This document shows, in pieces, positions 16,672 through 25,528 of a DNA stretch of 34,174 bases. Position numbers and translations under genes: made by a program. The notes under the pieces were generated by a model. That model was given only the letters and a program-made list of their open reading frames with translations. It was not told the DNA's origin and made no database searches. This DNA comes from an uncultured Clostridia bacterium (GTDB taxonomy: Bacteria; Bacillota; Clostridia; Oscillospirales; CAG-382). The first letter of the stretch is position 1, and the number at the start of each line of letters is the position of its first letter. The stretch covers positions 1 to 34,174 of the forward strand of contig CANQTR010000010.1 of assembly GCA_947626805.1 (NCBI GenBank), written 5' to 3'.

Positions 16672-19002
16672 TCACAGCGCCAAATGCAGGACTTCCGACA
16701 CCGTCTTGACCGGAATGAGTTTCAAATGCTCCCGCACTTCGCTGTCGAGTTCCTCGATATCCCCCCGGTTGTCGTAGGGAATGATGACCGTGTCACAGCC
16801 GTACTTGTACGCCGCCATGGTCTTTTCGCGAAGCCCCCCAATCGGCAGGACCCGCCCGGTCAGCGTGATTTCCCCGGTCATGGCGACGTTGCGCCGGACC
16901 GGCTTGCGGGTCAGTTCGCTGACGAGCGCCGTGCAGAGCGTCACGCCGGCGGACGGACCGTCCTTCGGCACCGCCCCCTCCGGGACGTGGATATGCACGT
17001 CCTGCTTGGCGTAGAATTCCGGGTCGATGCCCAGTTCCCCGCTGTGCTTGCGGATATAGCTGACCGCCGCTTTAGCGCTTTCCTTCATCACGTCACCGAG
17101 GTTGCCGGTCAGTTCCAATTTGCCGGAGCCGTTGACCGAACTGACCTCCACCTTCAGCAGTTCCCCGCCGAGCGAGGTCCACGCAAGCCCGTTGACGATA
17201 CCGATTTCGTCCTGCTCGCCCATATGCTCGGACTGGTACTTGACCGCGCCGAGCGCCTTCCGGACCGCTTCCGGCGTGATACGCACGGATTTCCGCTCGC
17301 CCGAAACGATGGACCGGGCGGTCTTGCGGCAGACGGACGCGATTGCCCGTTCGAGGTTCCGCACCCCGTTTTCGTGGGTGTAGCCGGTGATAAGCAGCAG
17401 GACCGCCTCGTCCGTGAAGCGGCATTGCGCCTTTTTCAGACCGTGCCGTTCCAGTTCGCGGGGGATCAGGTGGTTTTTGGCGATGGACAGTTTTTCGCTG
17501 TCCGTATAACTGTTCATCTCGATGACTTCCAGCCGGTCGAGCAGGGCGGGCGGAACCGTATCGAGCGTGTTCGCCGTGGCGATGAACAGCACCTTTGAAA
17601 GGTCGAACGGCAATTCGATGAAATGGTCGCGGAACGTGTTGTTCTGCTCGCCGTCGAGCACTTCGAGCAGGGCGGCGGCGGGGTCGCCGTGGGCGTCCGC
17701 CGTCAGTTTGTCGATTTCGTCGAGCAGCAGCACCGGATTGGCGCTGCCCGCCTGCTTGATTGCGTTGATAATACGCCCCGGCATGGCGCCGATGTACGTC
17801 TTGCGGTGTCCGCGAATCTCCGCCTCGTCCCGTATCCCGCCGAGCGAAACGCGGGCAAACGTCCGATTCGCCGCCCGCGCGATGGACTTCGCGACCGAGG
17901 TCTTGCCGACCCCCGGCGGACCGACGAAACAGAGGATCTGCCCCCGCGCGTCCGGCTTGAGTTGGCGAACCGAAAGGAACTCCAGAATCCGGTCCTTGAC
18001 CTTTTTGATTCCGTCGTGGTCCTCGTCGAGAATTTTTTGCGCGAGCGAAAGGTCCGTGCGGTCCTTGGTATACTTGCCCCACGGCAATTCCAGACAGGTG
18101 TCCAGATAGTTGTGCAGGACCGTCGCCTCCGCGCTCCCGAAGGGCATGCGTGAGAGTTTCACCGCCTCCGCATGCAATTTTTCGGCGACCTCGGCGGGCA
18201 GGTTCGCCTCGGCGATGCGCTTGGTATATTCGCCGCCCTCGGCGTCGGTCTCCTCCGCTTCCTCGTCCATGCCGAGTTCGCTCCGAATGGTATTGAGTTG
18301 TTCGCGCAGGTACGCGTCCCGCTGACGCCGCTGTAAACGGTACTTGACCTTGGACTGAATCGAACTTTCCAGTTCCAGCAGCGCGATGTCCCGCTCCAGA
18401 ATCGAACAGAACTGCTCCGCCCGGCGAAGCGGGTCGAGCGTTTCCAGAATCGTCCGCCGCTCCTCGAAACTGCTCAGGAAATTGCTCGCGAGGAAATCGG
18501 TCAGAAGCCCGACGTCCTCGACCTTGCGAATCTCCTCCAGAATCTCCGGCGACGGCTGACTGACATAGCGCAGGTAATCCCCGAACACCCGCCAAAGGGT
18601 GTCCAGCGCCTTCTTTTCCCGCCCGGGCGAATGGCGCGCCGGCTCAAACGGACGCACTTCGCTTTTGAGACTGTCCTCCTCGCGGTAGGTCGTCAGCCGC
18701 TCCGCGCGGTACATGCCCTCGGTCATGATTTGATAGTTGCCGTTGGTCAGGCGCAGGACGTTGACGACCCGCGCGACCACGCCCACGCGCAACAAATCCT
18801 GCTCTTCCGGTTCCTCGGAGGACGCGTCCTTCTGGACCGCCAGAAACACCGGCTGACCCTCCTCAGCCGCCTGTTTCAGCGACGCGACCGACAGTTTTCG
18901 TCCCAACTCGAAACTCGTGGTGATGCCCGGAAAAATCACGATGCCCCGGAGCGCAATCGTATGGAACGTCTGCACCCCGTCTTTTTCTTCAAGTAATGCC
19001 AT
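16672..19002 (-). CDS. lon: ATP-dependent protease Lon
   Basis: Lon is a homohexameric cytosolic AAA+ serine protease that degrades misfolded and regulatory proteins. The 776 residues are full family length: an N-terminal substrate domain beginning with [18 protein letters not shown], a coiled region (about 195-245), Walker A GPPGVGKT (361-368), Walker B LLLDEIDK, sensor region [18 protein letters not shown], and a C-terminal protease domain with PKDGPSAGV (catalytic serine about 684) and GLREKTMAA (catalytic lysine about 727). The start is preceded by GGGAG at longer than ideal spacing, so translation may be modest or coupled. No heat-shock operator (CIRCE) was seen. Confidence 0.97.
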   Translation of the reverse strand: MALLEEKDGVQTFHTIALRGIVIFPGITTSFELGRKLSVASLKQAAEEGQPVFLAVQKDASSEEPEEQDLLRVGVVARVVNVLRLTNGNYQIMTEGMYRAERLTTYREEDSLKSEVRPFEPARHSPGREKKALDTLWRVFGDYLRYVSQPSPEILEEIRKVEDVGLLTDFLASNFLSSFEERRTILETLDPLRRAEQFCSILERDIALLELESSIQSKVKYRLQRRQRDAYLREQLNTIRSELGMDEEAEETDAEGGEYTKRIAEANLPAEVAEKLHAEAVKLSRMPFGSAEATVLHNYLDTCLELPWGKYTKDRTDLSLAQKILDEDHDGIKKVKDRILEFLSVRQLKPDARGQILCFVGPPGVGKTSVAKSIARAANRTFARVSLGGIRDEAEIRGHRKTYIGAMPGRIINAIKQAGSANPVLLLDEIDKLTADAHGDPAAALLEVLDGEQNNTFRDHFIELPFDLSKVLFIATANTLDTVPPALLDRLEVIEMNSYTDSEKLSIAKNHLIPRELERHGLKKAQCRFTDEAVLLLITGYTHENGVRNLERAIASVCRKTARSIVSGERKSVRITPEAVRKALGAVKYQSEHMGEQDEIGIVNGLAWTSLGGELLKVEVSSVNGSGKLELTGNLGDVMKESAKAAVSYIRKHSGELGIDPEFYAKQDVHIHVPEGAVPKDGPSAGVTLCTALVSELTRKPVRRNVAMTGEITLTGRVLPIGGLREKTMAAYKYGCDTVIIPYDNRGDIEELDSEVREHLKLIPVKTVSEVLHLAL

Positions 19003-19053
19003 AGATTCTTCAAAACTCCCGTGTATGTGTCTTGCTGTGCGCGGGGAAACGGC

Positions 19054-20004
19054 TTATCTGCCGAGCGACGCCGCGCCGATGATGCCCGCCCGGTTGCCCA
19101 GTTTGGCGGCGCGAATCTCGGTCTTTTTTTCGCTGTTGCGCGAATACTGCTCCCGCCCGACAATCTCGCGCAGCGGGGCGAGCAAGGTTTCCCCTTCGTT
19201 GCCGATTCCGCCGCCGATGCTGAGCACCTCCGGCTGGAAAATGTTGATGAAATTGGTCACCCCGCAAGCGAGGTATCCGATGTAGGTATCCACGACCCGT
19301 TTCGCGGTCGCGTCCCCGGCGCGCATCCCGTCAAACGCGGTGCGCCCGCTCGCCTTGTTCAGGTCGCCGTCGCAAAGCCCCCACATGGCTGACTCCGGGT
19401 GCGCCTGCATTTGCTCCTTGGTCTGCTCGATGAGCGCCGTCGCGGAGGCGTAACACTCCAGACACCCCCGACGCCCGCAAGTACAGGGCTTGCCGCCGTG
19501 AACGATGACCGTATGCCCCAATTCCGCGCCCGCGAAATTGAACCCGGAAAGGATTTTCCCGTCCACGATGATGCCGCCGCCCACGCCGGTCCCCAGCGTC
19601 AGGAACAGCGAATCGCGGTACCCCTTCGCGGCGCCGAAAATCGCCTCGCCCTTCGCGGCGGCGTTCGCGTCGTTCTCAATGTACACCTTGCGGATACCGG
19701 TCAGCGCCGAAAGCCTTTCGGCGAGCGGATACCGCAAAAACGGCAGGGTGCTCGCGTAAACGATAACGCCCCGCTCGCTGTCCGCCGTCCCCGGCGACGC
19801 GACGCCGGCGTAAGCGACGTCCGACGCGGTCACGCCGCCCTTCTCCAGCACCCGCAGGCACAGCGCCGCCATATCCTCCAGAATCCGGTCGCCGCCCTGG
19901 TCGCGCACCGTCGGGCAGGAATCCTGCACCAGAATTTCCCCGTTTTCGTCGCAAAGCCCTGCCTTGACGGACATTCCGCCGAGGTCGATTCCCAAATATA
20001 CCAT
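19054..20004 (-). CDS. ROK family sugar kinase, probable glucokinase
   Basis: This 316-residue ROK kinase would phosphorylate glucose or a related hexose with ATP in the cytoplasm. It has the phosphate-binding LGIDLGGMSVKAGL at residues 4-17, ENDANAAAKGEA (sugar-binding region), LGTGVGGGII, the AELGHT glutamate-histidine pair and the zinc motif CTCGRRGCLE. The C-terminal SIGGGIGNEGE is also typical. No N-terminal DNA-binding domain is present, so it is an enzyme and not a ROK repressor. It lies between hprK and lon in a minus-strand operon, 21 bases after hprK, which fits a role in glycolytic sugar supply near the catabolite-control kinase. Glucokinase is the usual function in Firmicutes; N-acetylmannosamine or fructose kinase is possible. 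Confidence 0.88.
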   Translation of the reverse strand: MVYLGIDLGGMSVKAGLCDENGEILVQDSCPTVRDQGGDRILEDMAALCLRVLEKGGVTASDVAYAGVASPGTADSERGVIVYASTLPFLRYPLAERLSALTGIRKVYIENDANAAAKGEAIFGAAKGYRDSLFLTLGTGVGGGIIVDGKILSGFNFAGAELGHTVIVHGGKPCTCGRRGCLECYASATALIEQTKEQMQAHPESAMWGLCDGDLNKASGRTAFDGMRAGDATAKRVVDTYIGYLACGVTNFINIFQPEVLSIGGGIGNEGETLLAPLREIVGREQYSRNSEKKTEIRAAKLGNRAGIIGAASLGR

Positions 20005-20025
20005 ACCGTTTCTTCCTTTCCGTTT

Positions 20026-20967
20026 TCAGTTTTGCTGTTTCTGCTGGAATTCCAGACAGCGTTTATTGAATTCCTCCGCCGTATTGTACCCCATCCGCTT
20101 CTGACGGTGGTTCATGGCGGCGATTTCGATGATGACCGCCAAATTCCGCCCCGGCTTGACCGGAATGGTGATGGACGGGATACGGATACCGAGAATATCG
20201 GTGTATTCCGCGTCCAGCCCGAACCGCTCGTACTGCTTTTCCGGGTCCCACGGCTCGAAATGAATGGCGAGGTTGACCTTTTCCGTTTCCTTGACCGACC
20301 CCATGCCGAAAATGCGGCGGACGTCGACGATACCGATACCCCGCAATTCGATGTAATGCTTGATGAGTTCCGGCGCACTGCCGACGAGCGTCACGTCCGA
20401 CACCCGCTTGAGTTCCACCGCGTCGTCCGCGATAAGCCGGTGCCCCCGCTTGACCAGTTCGATGGCGGTCTCGCTCTTGCCGATACCGCTTTCCCCCATG
20501 ATGAGCACGCCCTCGCCGTAAACCTCGACGAGCACCCCGTGAATCGTGACCCGCTCGGCGAGCGAAACGTTCAGCGCCCCGGTCAGCCGCGCGACCAGCG
20601 CCGACGTGCGCTTATCGGAACGATAGAGCGGCGTGCCGGACGCCGCCGCAAGTTCCTTCATCTCCGGGAAAATCGGCAGTCCGGCGCTGACGATGACCAT
20701 GACGACGTCCCGCGAAAAGAACCCGGAAAGCGACGCCTTCCGCTGTTCGAGCGGCAGGGAGCAGAGGTAACTGTGCTCCATATTGCCGATAACCTGGATA
20801 CGCTCCCGCTCGAAATCCCGGAAGAACCCCGCCAGCGGAAGCCCCGGACGGGAAATGTCCGACCGCGTCACGACGCGTTCGGCGATGTCCTCCGGCTCGA
20901 AAATCGGTTCGAGCGCAAACTGCTCGACGATGCTACGAATTTTCTCCTGGTACTTCGGTTTGTTCAT
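20026..20967 (-). CDS. hprK: HPr kinase/phosphorylase
   Basis: HprK is the bifunctional hexameric sensor that phosphorylates or dephosphorylates Ser46 of HPr in response to glycolytic intermediates and phosphate, controlling catabolite repression. The 313 residues show an N-terminal domain, a conserved histidine at about 143 (TIHGVLVEVYGEGVL), Walker A GESGIGKS (158-165), LIADDAVEL and the signature ELRGIGIVDVRRIFGMG. Its substrate HPr is encoded in the same window, at 27362-27625. The start at 20967 overlaps the end of the upstream DUF2812-like gene by 35 bases and has GGGGAGG within that gene, suggesting translational coupling. Confidence 0.97.
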   Translation of the reverse strand: MNKPKYQEKIRSIVEQFALEPIFEPEDIAERVVTRSDISRPGLPLAGFFRDFERERIQVIGNMEHSYLCSLPLEQRKASLSGFFSRDVVMVIVSAGLPIFPEMKELAAASGTPLYRSDKRTSALVARLTGALNVSLAERVTIHGVLVEVYGEGVLIMGESGIGKSETAIELVKRGHRLIADDAVELKRVSDVTLVGSAPELIKHYIELRGIGIVDVRRIFGMGSVKETEKVNLAIHFEPWDPEKQYERFGLDAEYTDILGIRIPSITIPVKPGRNLAVIIEIAAMNHRQKRMGYNTAEEFNKRCLEFQQKQQN

Positions 20968-21661
20968 CCGGTATCGCCTCCCCTTCCGTTTCCGCCGCGA
21001 CCGGCTTTTTCGCCGGGCGGTTCTTGCGCCATTCCGCCGCCCAAAGCCCGCCGAGCACGGAAAGAATGACCACCAGCGGAATCAGCACGGCGAGCACCGC
21101 CGTCGCCTTCGTGTCACCGAGCACCTTCGCCCACAATTTCGCATAGCGGTACAGCAATTCCTTCGCGCCGTACGCCAACCGCCGACCGAGGTCGACGAGG
21201 AACGTGCCGGATTTTTTCAGCGTCGGCGCCCGCAAAAGCAAGCCCTGCCGCGCGAGGAAATCCCGCACGACGAAGTGGTACCCGGCAAGCACCGCCGCCA
21301 CCGCGTCAAACACATAGAACAGAATCGCCGTGTTGCGGTAATGCACCGCCGTGCGTTTCCGCCCCTCCTCGCTTTCGCCAATCGGCGTTTCGGAAAGGAA
21401 ATACCCCCAAAGCGAGTAGGACGCGCACAGCGTTTCGCCGACCTCCGACCGGGAAGCGACGTAGGACGCGCCTTCCTCGCTCTCCGGCGAACAGCCCAGC
21501 CATTCCACCCGGTAGTAGAATCGCTTTTCCGGCTCCTCCTCAAAAAAGTACCGTCCGTCCTTCCTTTCGACCAGCCGACAGCCCTTCCGACCCATTTCGT
21601 CCAGCCATTCGTTCTCCTTTTTCGAGGAGAAGAAACTCTTGGTCGCCCGTATGCGCCCCAT
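20933..21661 (-). CDS. DUF2812-like membrane protein, function unknown
   Basis: The 242-residue protein begins with a cytoplasmic region resembling DUF2812 (about 8-60: FFSSKKENEWLDEMGRKGCRL, then YYRVEWLG), followed by two membrane segments at about 111-131 and 187-208 and a charged C-terminal tail. DUF2812 proteins in clostridia often accompany PadR regulators; none is present here. It is the first gene after a perfect consensus promoter and overlaps hprK by 35 bases, so its translation likely affects that of hprK. No enzymatic motif is visible. Family assignment is from pattern recognition and is moderate. Confidence 0.72.
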   Translation of the reverse strand: MGRIRATKSFFSSKKENEWLDEMGRKGCRLVERKDGRYFFEEEPEKRFYYRVEWLGCSPESEEGASYVASRSEVGETLCASYSLWGYFLSETPIGESEEGRKRTAVHYRNTAILFYVFDAVAAVLAGYHFVVRDFLARQGLLLRAPTLKKSGTFLVDLGRRLAYGAKELLYRYAKLWAKVLGDTKATAVLAVLIPLVVILSVLGGLWAAEWRKNRPAKKPVAAETEGEAIPDEQTEVPGENS

Positions 21662-21704
21662 GGCGGGACCCCCTTTCCTTCCGTTCGTCCTTCTTTACCG
21701 CTCC

Positions 21705-21733
21705 ATTATACCCTGTTTCTTCGGTTTTGTCAA
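21705..21733 (-). promoter_or_regulatory. Sigma-A promoter of the DUF2812-hprK-lon operon
   Basis: Minus strand TTGACA (21733-21728), a 17-base spacer and TATAAT (21710-21705), both perfect. The start would be near 21698, leaving about 37 bases before the first gene. No other promoter is evident as far as 14653, so six genes probably depend on it. Confidence 0.9.
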
Positions 21734-21773
21734 TGTTCCGGCGTATTTTTTCCGATGGTTTTTCCTGTAAAAT

Positions 21774-21800
21774 AAAAAAGCGGTCCCCCGTCGGGACTGC
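21774..21800 (-). terminator. Rho-independent terminator ahead of the hprK operon
   Basis: Minus strand GCAGTCCC (21800-21793), a five-base loop, GGGACCGC (21787-21780), then TTTTTT. The eight-base-pair stem has one G-U pair. It ends the upstream sigma/polymerase transcript before the hprK promoter. Confidence 0.85.
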
Positions 21801-21977
21801 CCGGTCCGTCGAAAGCGGATTCTTTGGGGCGTCGCCCCCCCGTTCAAGGGACTTCTTGAAAAAATTCCGGGAACTTTTTTTAAAAGTTCCCTAAATCCCC
21901 CCCAAAAACGTTTCTTTTGCCGTCCGAGGCGAAGGGGTCTGCCCGTTTCGCGCGGACCGACCTCGCCGCCGCGCCCG
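21801..21977 (-). other. Structured non-coding tail after the yolD-like gene
   Basis: No gene is seen here. The strand transcribed from the upstream genes carries a perfect ten-base-pair hairpin (GGGAACTTTT, loop AAA, AAAAGTTCCC at 21891-21869) followed by GGAATTTTTT, then a second small inverted repeat TCAAG/CTTGA (about 21859-21843), and homopolymeric G and C runs. The first hairpin could act as a terminator preceding the one at 21800-21774. The mix of G runs and nested hairpins resembles dispersed intergenic repeats that I associate with Oscillospiraceae genomes, which I cannot confirm from one copy. Confidence 0.5.
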
Positions 21978-22433
21978 TCAAACCTCTTCCGCGCCGCTTT
22001 GGAACAGCGCGTCAAAAATTTCCCCGTCCATCGAAAAAATATCGTCCATCGGAACGGTTTTCCCGTCCGTAAACCGAAGGACGCGCCGACAATCGTCGAC
22101 ACGGCTCACCCTGCCGGAAAGCGCGACGTACCTGCCGCCCGCTTTCTTTTCGTCCGGCAGAAAATAGGTCACGGTAATTTCCGGCGTTTCGGCGATATGG
22201 TCCTGCAAAATCTGCATTTCGGCGTTGAGCAGGTCGATTCCGCTCTCGTCCGGCTCGATTTTTGCGTCGGTCAGGCGCGCGGCTTCGTCCACCGCGTCCT
22301 CGTAGCCGGTCAGCGCCTTGAACGGGGCGAATTGTGCCGCCCGGTCGGTCATGGACATGCGCGCATAGGGATATCGCACCCCTTCCGGGTAGGGCAGGTC
22401 GTATTCGTTTGCGTATTTCGAATCGAATTCCAT
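21978..22433 (-). CDS. YolD-like protein, partner of a Y-family polymerase
   Basis: This 151-residue cytosolic protein has the block MSMTDRAAQFAPFKALTGYEDAVDEAARLT (two parts, about 25-54), typical of the YolD-like family found next to UvrX/UmuC-type polymerases in Firmicutes. The middle (SGIDLLNAEMQILQDHI, then ITVTYFLPDEKKAGG) and the end (GRVSRVDDCRRVLRFTDGKTVP) suggest a small beta-rich domain. The start at 22433 follows AAAGGAG; a longer reading from 22514 overlaps the polymerase gene and is unlikely. It begins 22 bases after the polymerase stop. In Bacillus, YolD proteins are proposed to act with the polymerase as UmuD acts with UmuC, though without the peptidase; the molecular role is unsettled. 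Confidence 0.82.
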   Translation of the reverse strand: MEFDSKYANEYDLPYPEGVRYPYARMSMTDRAAQFAPFKALTGYEDAVDEAARLTDAKIEPDESGIDLLNAEMQILQDHIAETPEITVTYFLPDEKKAGGRYVALSGRVSRVDDCRRVLRFTDGKTVPMDDIFSMDGEIFDALFQSGAEEV

Positions 22434-22455
22434 GCGGCACGCTCCTTTCCGGCGT

Positions 22456-23964
22456 CTACGCCTTATGCCCGCCGATTTGGGAATTGCGCTCCTTAGCGGT
22501 GGCGCCCTCCTCAAAATCCATGCCTTTCAGGATGGCGTTTTTCCCGTACTTCCGCTTGATTTCCAGCAACGCCTCCTGCATTTTGCGCTCCTGCTCGCGT
22601 TCCCGCTCCTCCTCGCGCTGTTTGCGCTCGATTTCCGCCGGGTCGTCAAAGAGCGACAACTGCATGGAAGGCACGAGGACCTTTCTGCCCGTTTCTTCGT
22701 CCACCACGCGGCAGGCGGTGACATTCAGCCGCCGCACCAAAAGACGCGGGTCCACGATACGGTCGAACAGCCGCAACACCGCCCCGACGATTTGTTTCGT
22801 CGAGGAAGTCGGCGACGGCAGATGTTCGGTGCCGTGGGCGTGTTTCGGGATTTTGCGCCCGTACCGGTCGGTCGTCACCTCGCCGCGATACGCCCGCCGA
22901 ATCGCGGGATTCGTCAGGTTTTCCGCGTCGTAACCGACCGTCAAAACGACCTGATTCGTGACCAAACGCTTTTCCACGAGGTCCAGCACCAGCAGTTCGG
23001 TCATTTCCCGCACCACCAGCCGCGCCTTCTCGCAGGAATACGGCTGTTGCAGGACCTGCCCGGAACCGAGGCTGTTTGTTTCCGGCTTGTACGCCCGAAT
23101 GTCGGGAATCCCGCACGGCTCCCAGCCCCACGCGTGGTCGATGAGCAGTTCCGCGTTCACGCCGAACAGGTCGTGCAGCAGCCGGGGGTCCCGCCGCGAA
23201 CACAGCGCCACGTCGCCCATCGTATACATACGGTGCGCCTCCAGTTTTTTGGCATACCCCGGTCCGACCCGCCAAAAATCCGTCAGCGGTCGGTGCGACC
23301 AAAGCTGCCTACGGTAACTGCTTTCGTCCAGTTCGGCGATACGCACACCGTCTTTGTCGGGTTTCATTTTCTTCGCGGTGATGTCCATGGCGATTTTCGC
23401 GAGGTACAGATTCGTCCCGACGCCCGCCGTCGCGGTGATACCGGTCTCCCGGATCACCTCGCGCAAGATACGCATGGCGAAGTCGTGCGGCGTAATCTTT
23501 CCGCCTTCGAGGTAGCCGGTGATATCCATGAACACCTCGTCGATAGAGTAAACGACGATATCCTCCGGCGCGACGAACCGCAAGTAGATTTGATAGATGC
23601 GCGTGCTGTATTCGATATAGTACGCCATACGGGGCGGCGCGACGATATACGAAACCGCCAAAGACGGGTCGCTTTGCAGTTCCGGCAGATGACAGGATTC
23701 GCCGACGAGCTTCCCGCCGGGGGCGTTGCGCCGCCGCGCGCCGTTGACGTCCCGCACCTTCTGCACCACTTCGAAAAGCCGGGGTCTGCCGGGCAATCCG
23801 AAGGTTTTGAGCGCCGGAGAAACGGCGAGGACGATTGTCTTTTCCGTGCGACGCTCGTCCGCCACGACGAGATTTGTCGTCAGCGGGTCCAATTTTCGCT
23901 CGACACATTCGACCGAGGCGTAAAAACTCTTCAAATCGATACAGAGATAGATTTTCCCGTCCAT
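22456..23964 (-). CDS. Y-family translesion DNA polymerase (UvrX/UmuC-like)
   Basis: Error-prone polymerase that copies past DNA lesions. The 502 residues show the first metal-binding aspartate in LCIDLKSFYASVE (D10), the catalytic pair in YSIDEVFMDITG (D142, E143), the palm motif TATAGVGTNLYLAKIAMDI, the thumb segment FWRVGPGYAKKLEAHRMYTMGD, a little-finger domain, and a clamp-binding motif QLSLF at about 435-439 followed by a long charged, probably coiled-coil tail. I chose ATG 23964, which follows AAAGGAGGGA; the in-frame codon at 23997 lacks a ribosome site. The upstream anti-sigma stop is 48 bases away with no clear promoter between, so both are probably on one transcript. No LexA box was recognised. 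Confidence 0.94.
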   Translation of the reverse strand: MDGKIYLCIDLKSFYASVECVERKLDPLTTNLVVADERRTEKTIVLAVSPALKTFGLPGRPRLFEVVQKVRDVNGARRRNAPGGKLVGESCHLPELQSDPSLAVSYIVAPPRMAYYIEYSTRIYQIYLRFVAPEDIVVYSIDEVFMDITGYLEGGKITPHDFAMRILREVIRETGITATAGVGTNLYLAKIAMDITAKKMKPDKDGVRIAELDESSYRRQLWSHRPLTDFWRVGPGYAKKLEAHRMYTMGDVALCSRRDPRLLHDLFGVNAELLIDHAWGWEPCGIPDIRAYKPETNSLGSGQVLQQPYSCEKARLVVREMTELLVLDLVEKRLVTNQVVLTVGYDAENLTNPAIRRAYRGEVTTDRYGRKIPKHAHGTEHLPSPTSSTKQIVGAVLRLFDRIVDPRLLVRRLNVTACRVVDEETGRKVLVPSMQLSLFDDPAEIERKQREEEREREQERKMQEALLEIKRKYGKNAILKGMDFEEGATAKERNSQIGGHKA

Positions 23965-24012
23965 GCCGTCCCTCCTTTCGTTTTCGGGCGCTGTCAAAAG
24001 GTTACCCGTTTC

Positions 24013-24846
24013 CTACGGCGTATACTCCTTCATGTTGTCGAGAATCAAAAGCAGATTTTCCCTGCTCGGCGCGCAAAACGAATAGTAGATATTGTTTTCG
24101 TGGCAGACCGCATAGTAGTTTCCTTCCTCGAACACGTAGAAATCATGCGTTCCGACCGTGTGTTTTTCCAGATGGGAATACTCCTCCTGCCCGGGTTTCA
24201 TCGTATCTATAATGATTTCGATATTCGGATTTCCAAAATTATAATCGATACTTTTCCCTCCGTATTTCCTCTTGTAAATTGAAATGGACTTTACGGAAAC
24301 GCCCTCCGGCAGTACGGTCGGATACATGATTTCCAGATTTTCGCCGCATAGCATCTCTTCGACCGTATCATAGGTTTCTTCCACCTCTAGTTGCTCCAGC
24401 GTAATACCGTCCAAATTTACTTTATCGCCCGGCTTCATTTCACGCAGGAATCCCATATACTCCAATATACTATACCCCATCGTGTCCGCGAATGCCGTAA
24501 TGCCGAACGCCAAAAGCAGCGCGACGGCGGCGACGATAGCGACCGTTTTCCAGCGGCGCCGTTTCCGCTTTTTCGGCGGTTCCTCCGCGCACCGCTCGTC
24601 CAAAACGCGTTTCAGGAACGCGCCGTTTTTCCGCGCGGCTTCCTCGCCCTGATTGGCGTCGTCCAGAATTTTTGCACATTCCAGCAACAGCGAGGGGTCC
24701 GACGCGTCTTCGCTGACCCGTTCGCTTTCGTAGTCGAACAGCGTTTCCAGCGCCTGCACGCTCAAATCGCCCAAAGTTGCGTTTCCCTGCTCAATCATCT
24801 CCCTGAGTTCCCGACCGGAAAGCGTGTCCAGTATCTTGTTATCCAT
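24013..24846 (-). CDS. Membrane anti-sigma-factor-like protein with C-terminal DUF4367-type domain
   Basis: The 277 residues have a cytoplasmic helical N-terminal region (1-95, rich in charged residues), a basic stop KKRKRRRWK, one membrane segment (about 101-120) and an external C-terminal domain with YPTVLPEGVSVKSISIY and IEIIIDTM, resembling DUF4367-type sensor domains. It lies directly downstream of an ECF sigma gene, the usual place of the cognate anti-sigma factor that holds the sigma at the membrane until a signal arrives. ATG 24846 follows GAGGAGG. The gene is distinctly less GC-rich than its neighbours, particularly at 24181-24300 (about 35-40 percent by hand count), suggesting acquisition from elsewhere. 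Function is inferred from context. Confidence 0.8.
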   Translation of the reverse strand: MDNKILDTLSGRELREMIEQGNATLGDLSVQALETLFDYESERVSEDASDPSLLLECAKILDDANQGEEAARKNGAFLKRVLDERCAEEPPKKRKRRRWKTVAIVAAVALLLAFGITAFADTMGYSILEYMGFLREMKPGDKVNLDGITLEQLEVEETYDTVEEMLCGENLEIMYPTVLPEGVSVKSISIYKRKYGGKSIDYNFGNPNIEIIIDTMKPGQEEYSHLEKHTVGTHDFYVFEEGNYYAVCHENNIYYSFCAPSRENLLLILDNMKEYTP

Positions 24847-24952
24847 CTGTTTGCCTCCTCATCACATATCTGTAAGCACCGATAAAATCAACCGCGTTCC
24901 GCAAAACCATCATAATCCTTTGAACTGGTGCGTCAGAACGCTCTTTTTGATT

Positions 24953-25486
24953 TTATCTTTCAGGTTTTTTGTGAATGTTCCGTACGGTGCTTACGGAAAT
25001 ATGCAATTCTTCGGCCGCTTCCTTGGGCGTGTATTTTTTGATGTATAGCAGGGTATAGACCTCTTGTTCCCGAGCAGAAAGTTCGGACAGCAATTGCTCC
25101 CGAACGCCGTTTTTGACCCAGTCGCCGTAAACGACATCCTCGATAAGGTCTTGCGCCGGACCGTCCGGCATCGTTTCGTCGAGGGGTTCGTCGCGGTCCC
25201 GCCTTTGTTTCGAGCGGAACGCGTTGTGCGCGATATTTTTGGAAGTCGTGACAATCCAGCCGGTCGGATTTTCGTGCCGGAGCAGTACGTCGATTCGTTC
25301 GCAAATCATCAGGAAAACTTCCTGCACGCAATCGTCAATCAAATCCGGGCGCTCCGTTCCCAACACCTTTTGCACGGTATGCCGAATCAAATGCTGTTGC
25401 TCCTCCACGATTTTTTCCACCGCCGCCCGCTCTTCCTGTGTCATTCGCTTCGTCTGCTTCTTTTCAGAAGAAGGGTTGCTTTTCAA
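24953..25486 (-). CDS. ECF-type sigma-70 family sigma factor, apparent C-terminal frameshift
   Basis: The 177-residue product has sigma region 2 (DLIDDCVQEVFLMICERID, then NPTGWIVTTSKNIAHNAFRSKQRR in two parts) and region 4 (ELSAREQEVYTLLYI, KEAAEELHISVSTVRNIH), the helix-turn-helix that reads the -35 box. The start is TTG at 25486, chosen because AGGAGGT lies seven bases upstream. The frame stops right after an A6 run (24970-24965), giving KKPER. Reading five A residues instead gives NLKDKIKKSVLTHQFKGL with a stop at 24910, a much more typical sigma C-terminus. It may be a programmed shift, transcript slippage, a mutation or a sequence error. The promoter was not found; autoregulation is possible. 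Confidence 0.88.
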   Translation of the reverse strand: MKSNPSSEKKQTKRMTQEERAAVEKIVEEQQHLIRHTVQKVLGTERPDLIDDCVQEVFLMICERIDVLLRHENPTGWIVTTSKNIAHNAFRSKQRRDRDEPLDETMPDGPAQDLIEDVVYGDWVKNGVREQLLSELSAREQEVYTLLYIKKYTPKEAAEELHISVSTVRNIHKKPER

Positions 25487-25528
25487 ACGATAGTACCTCC
25501 TAAAAAACTTGCCTATCCTTTAGGCGCA

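Noticed and set aside
24847..24900. Possible promoter TTGATT and TATGTG with a 17-base spacer ahead of the anti-sigma gene
   Set aside because: The -10 box is poor and the start would fall within the ribosome site, leaving no usable leader.
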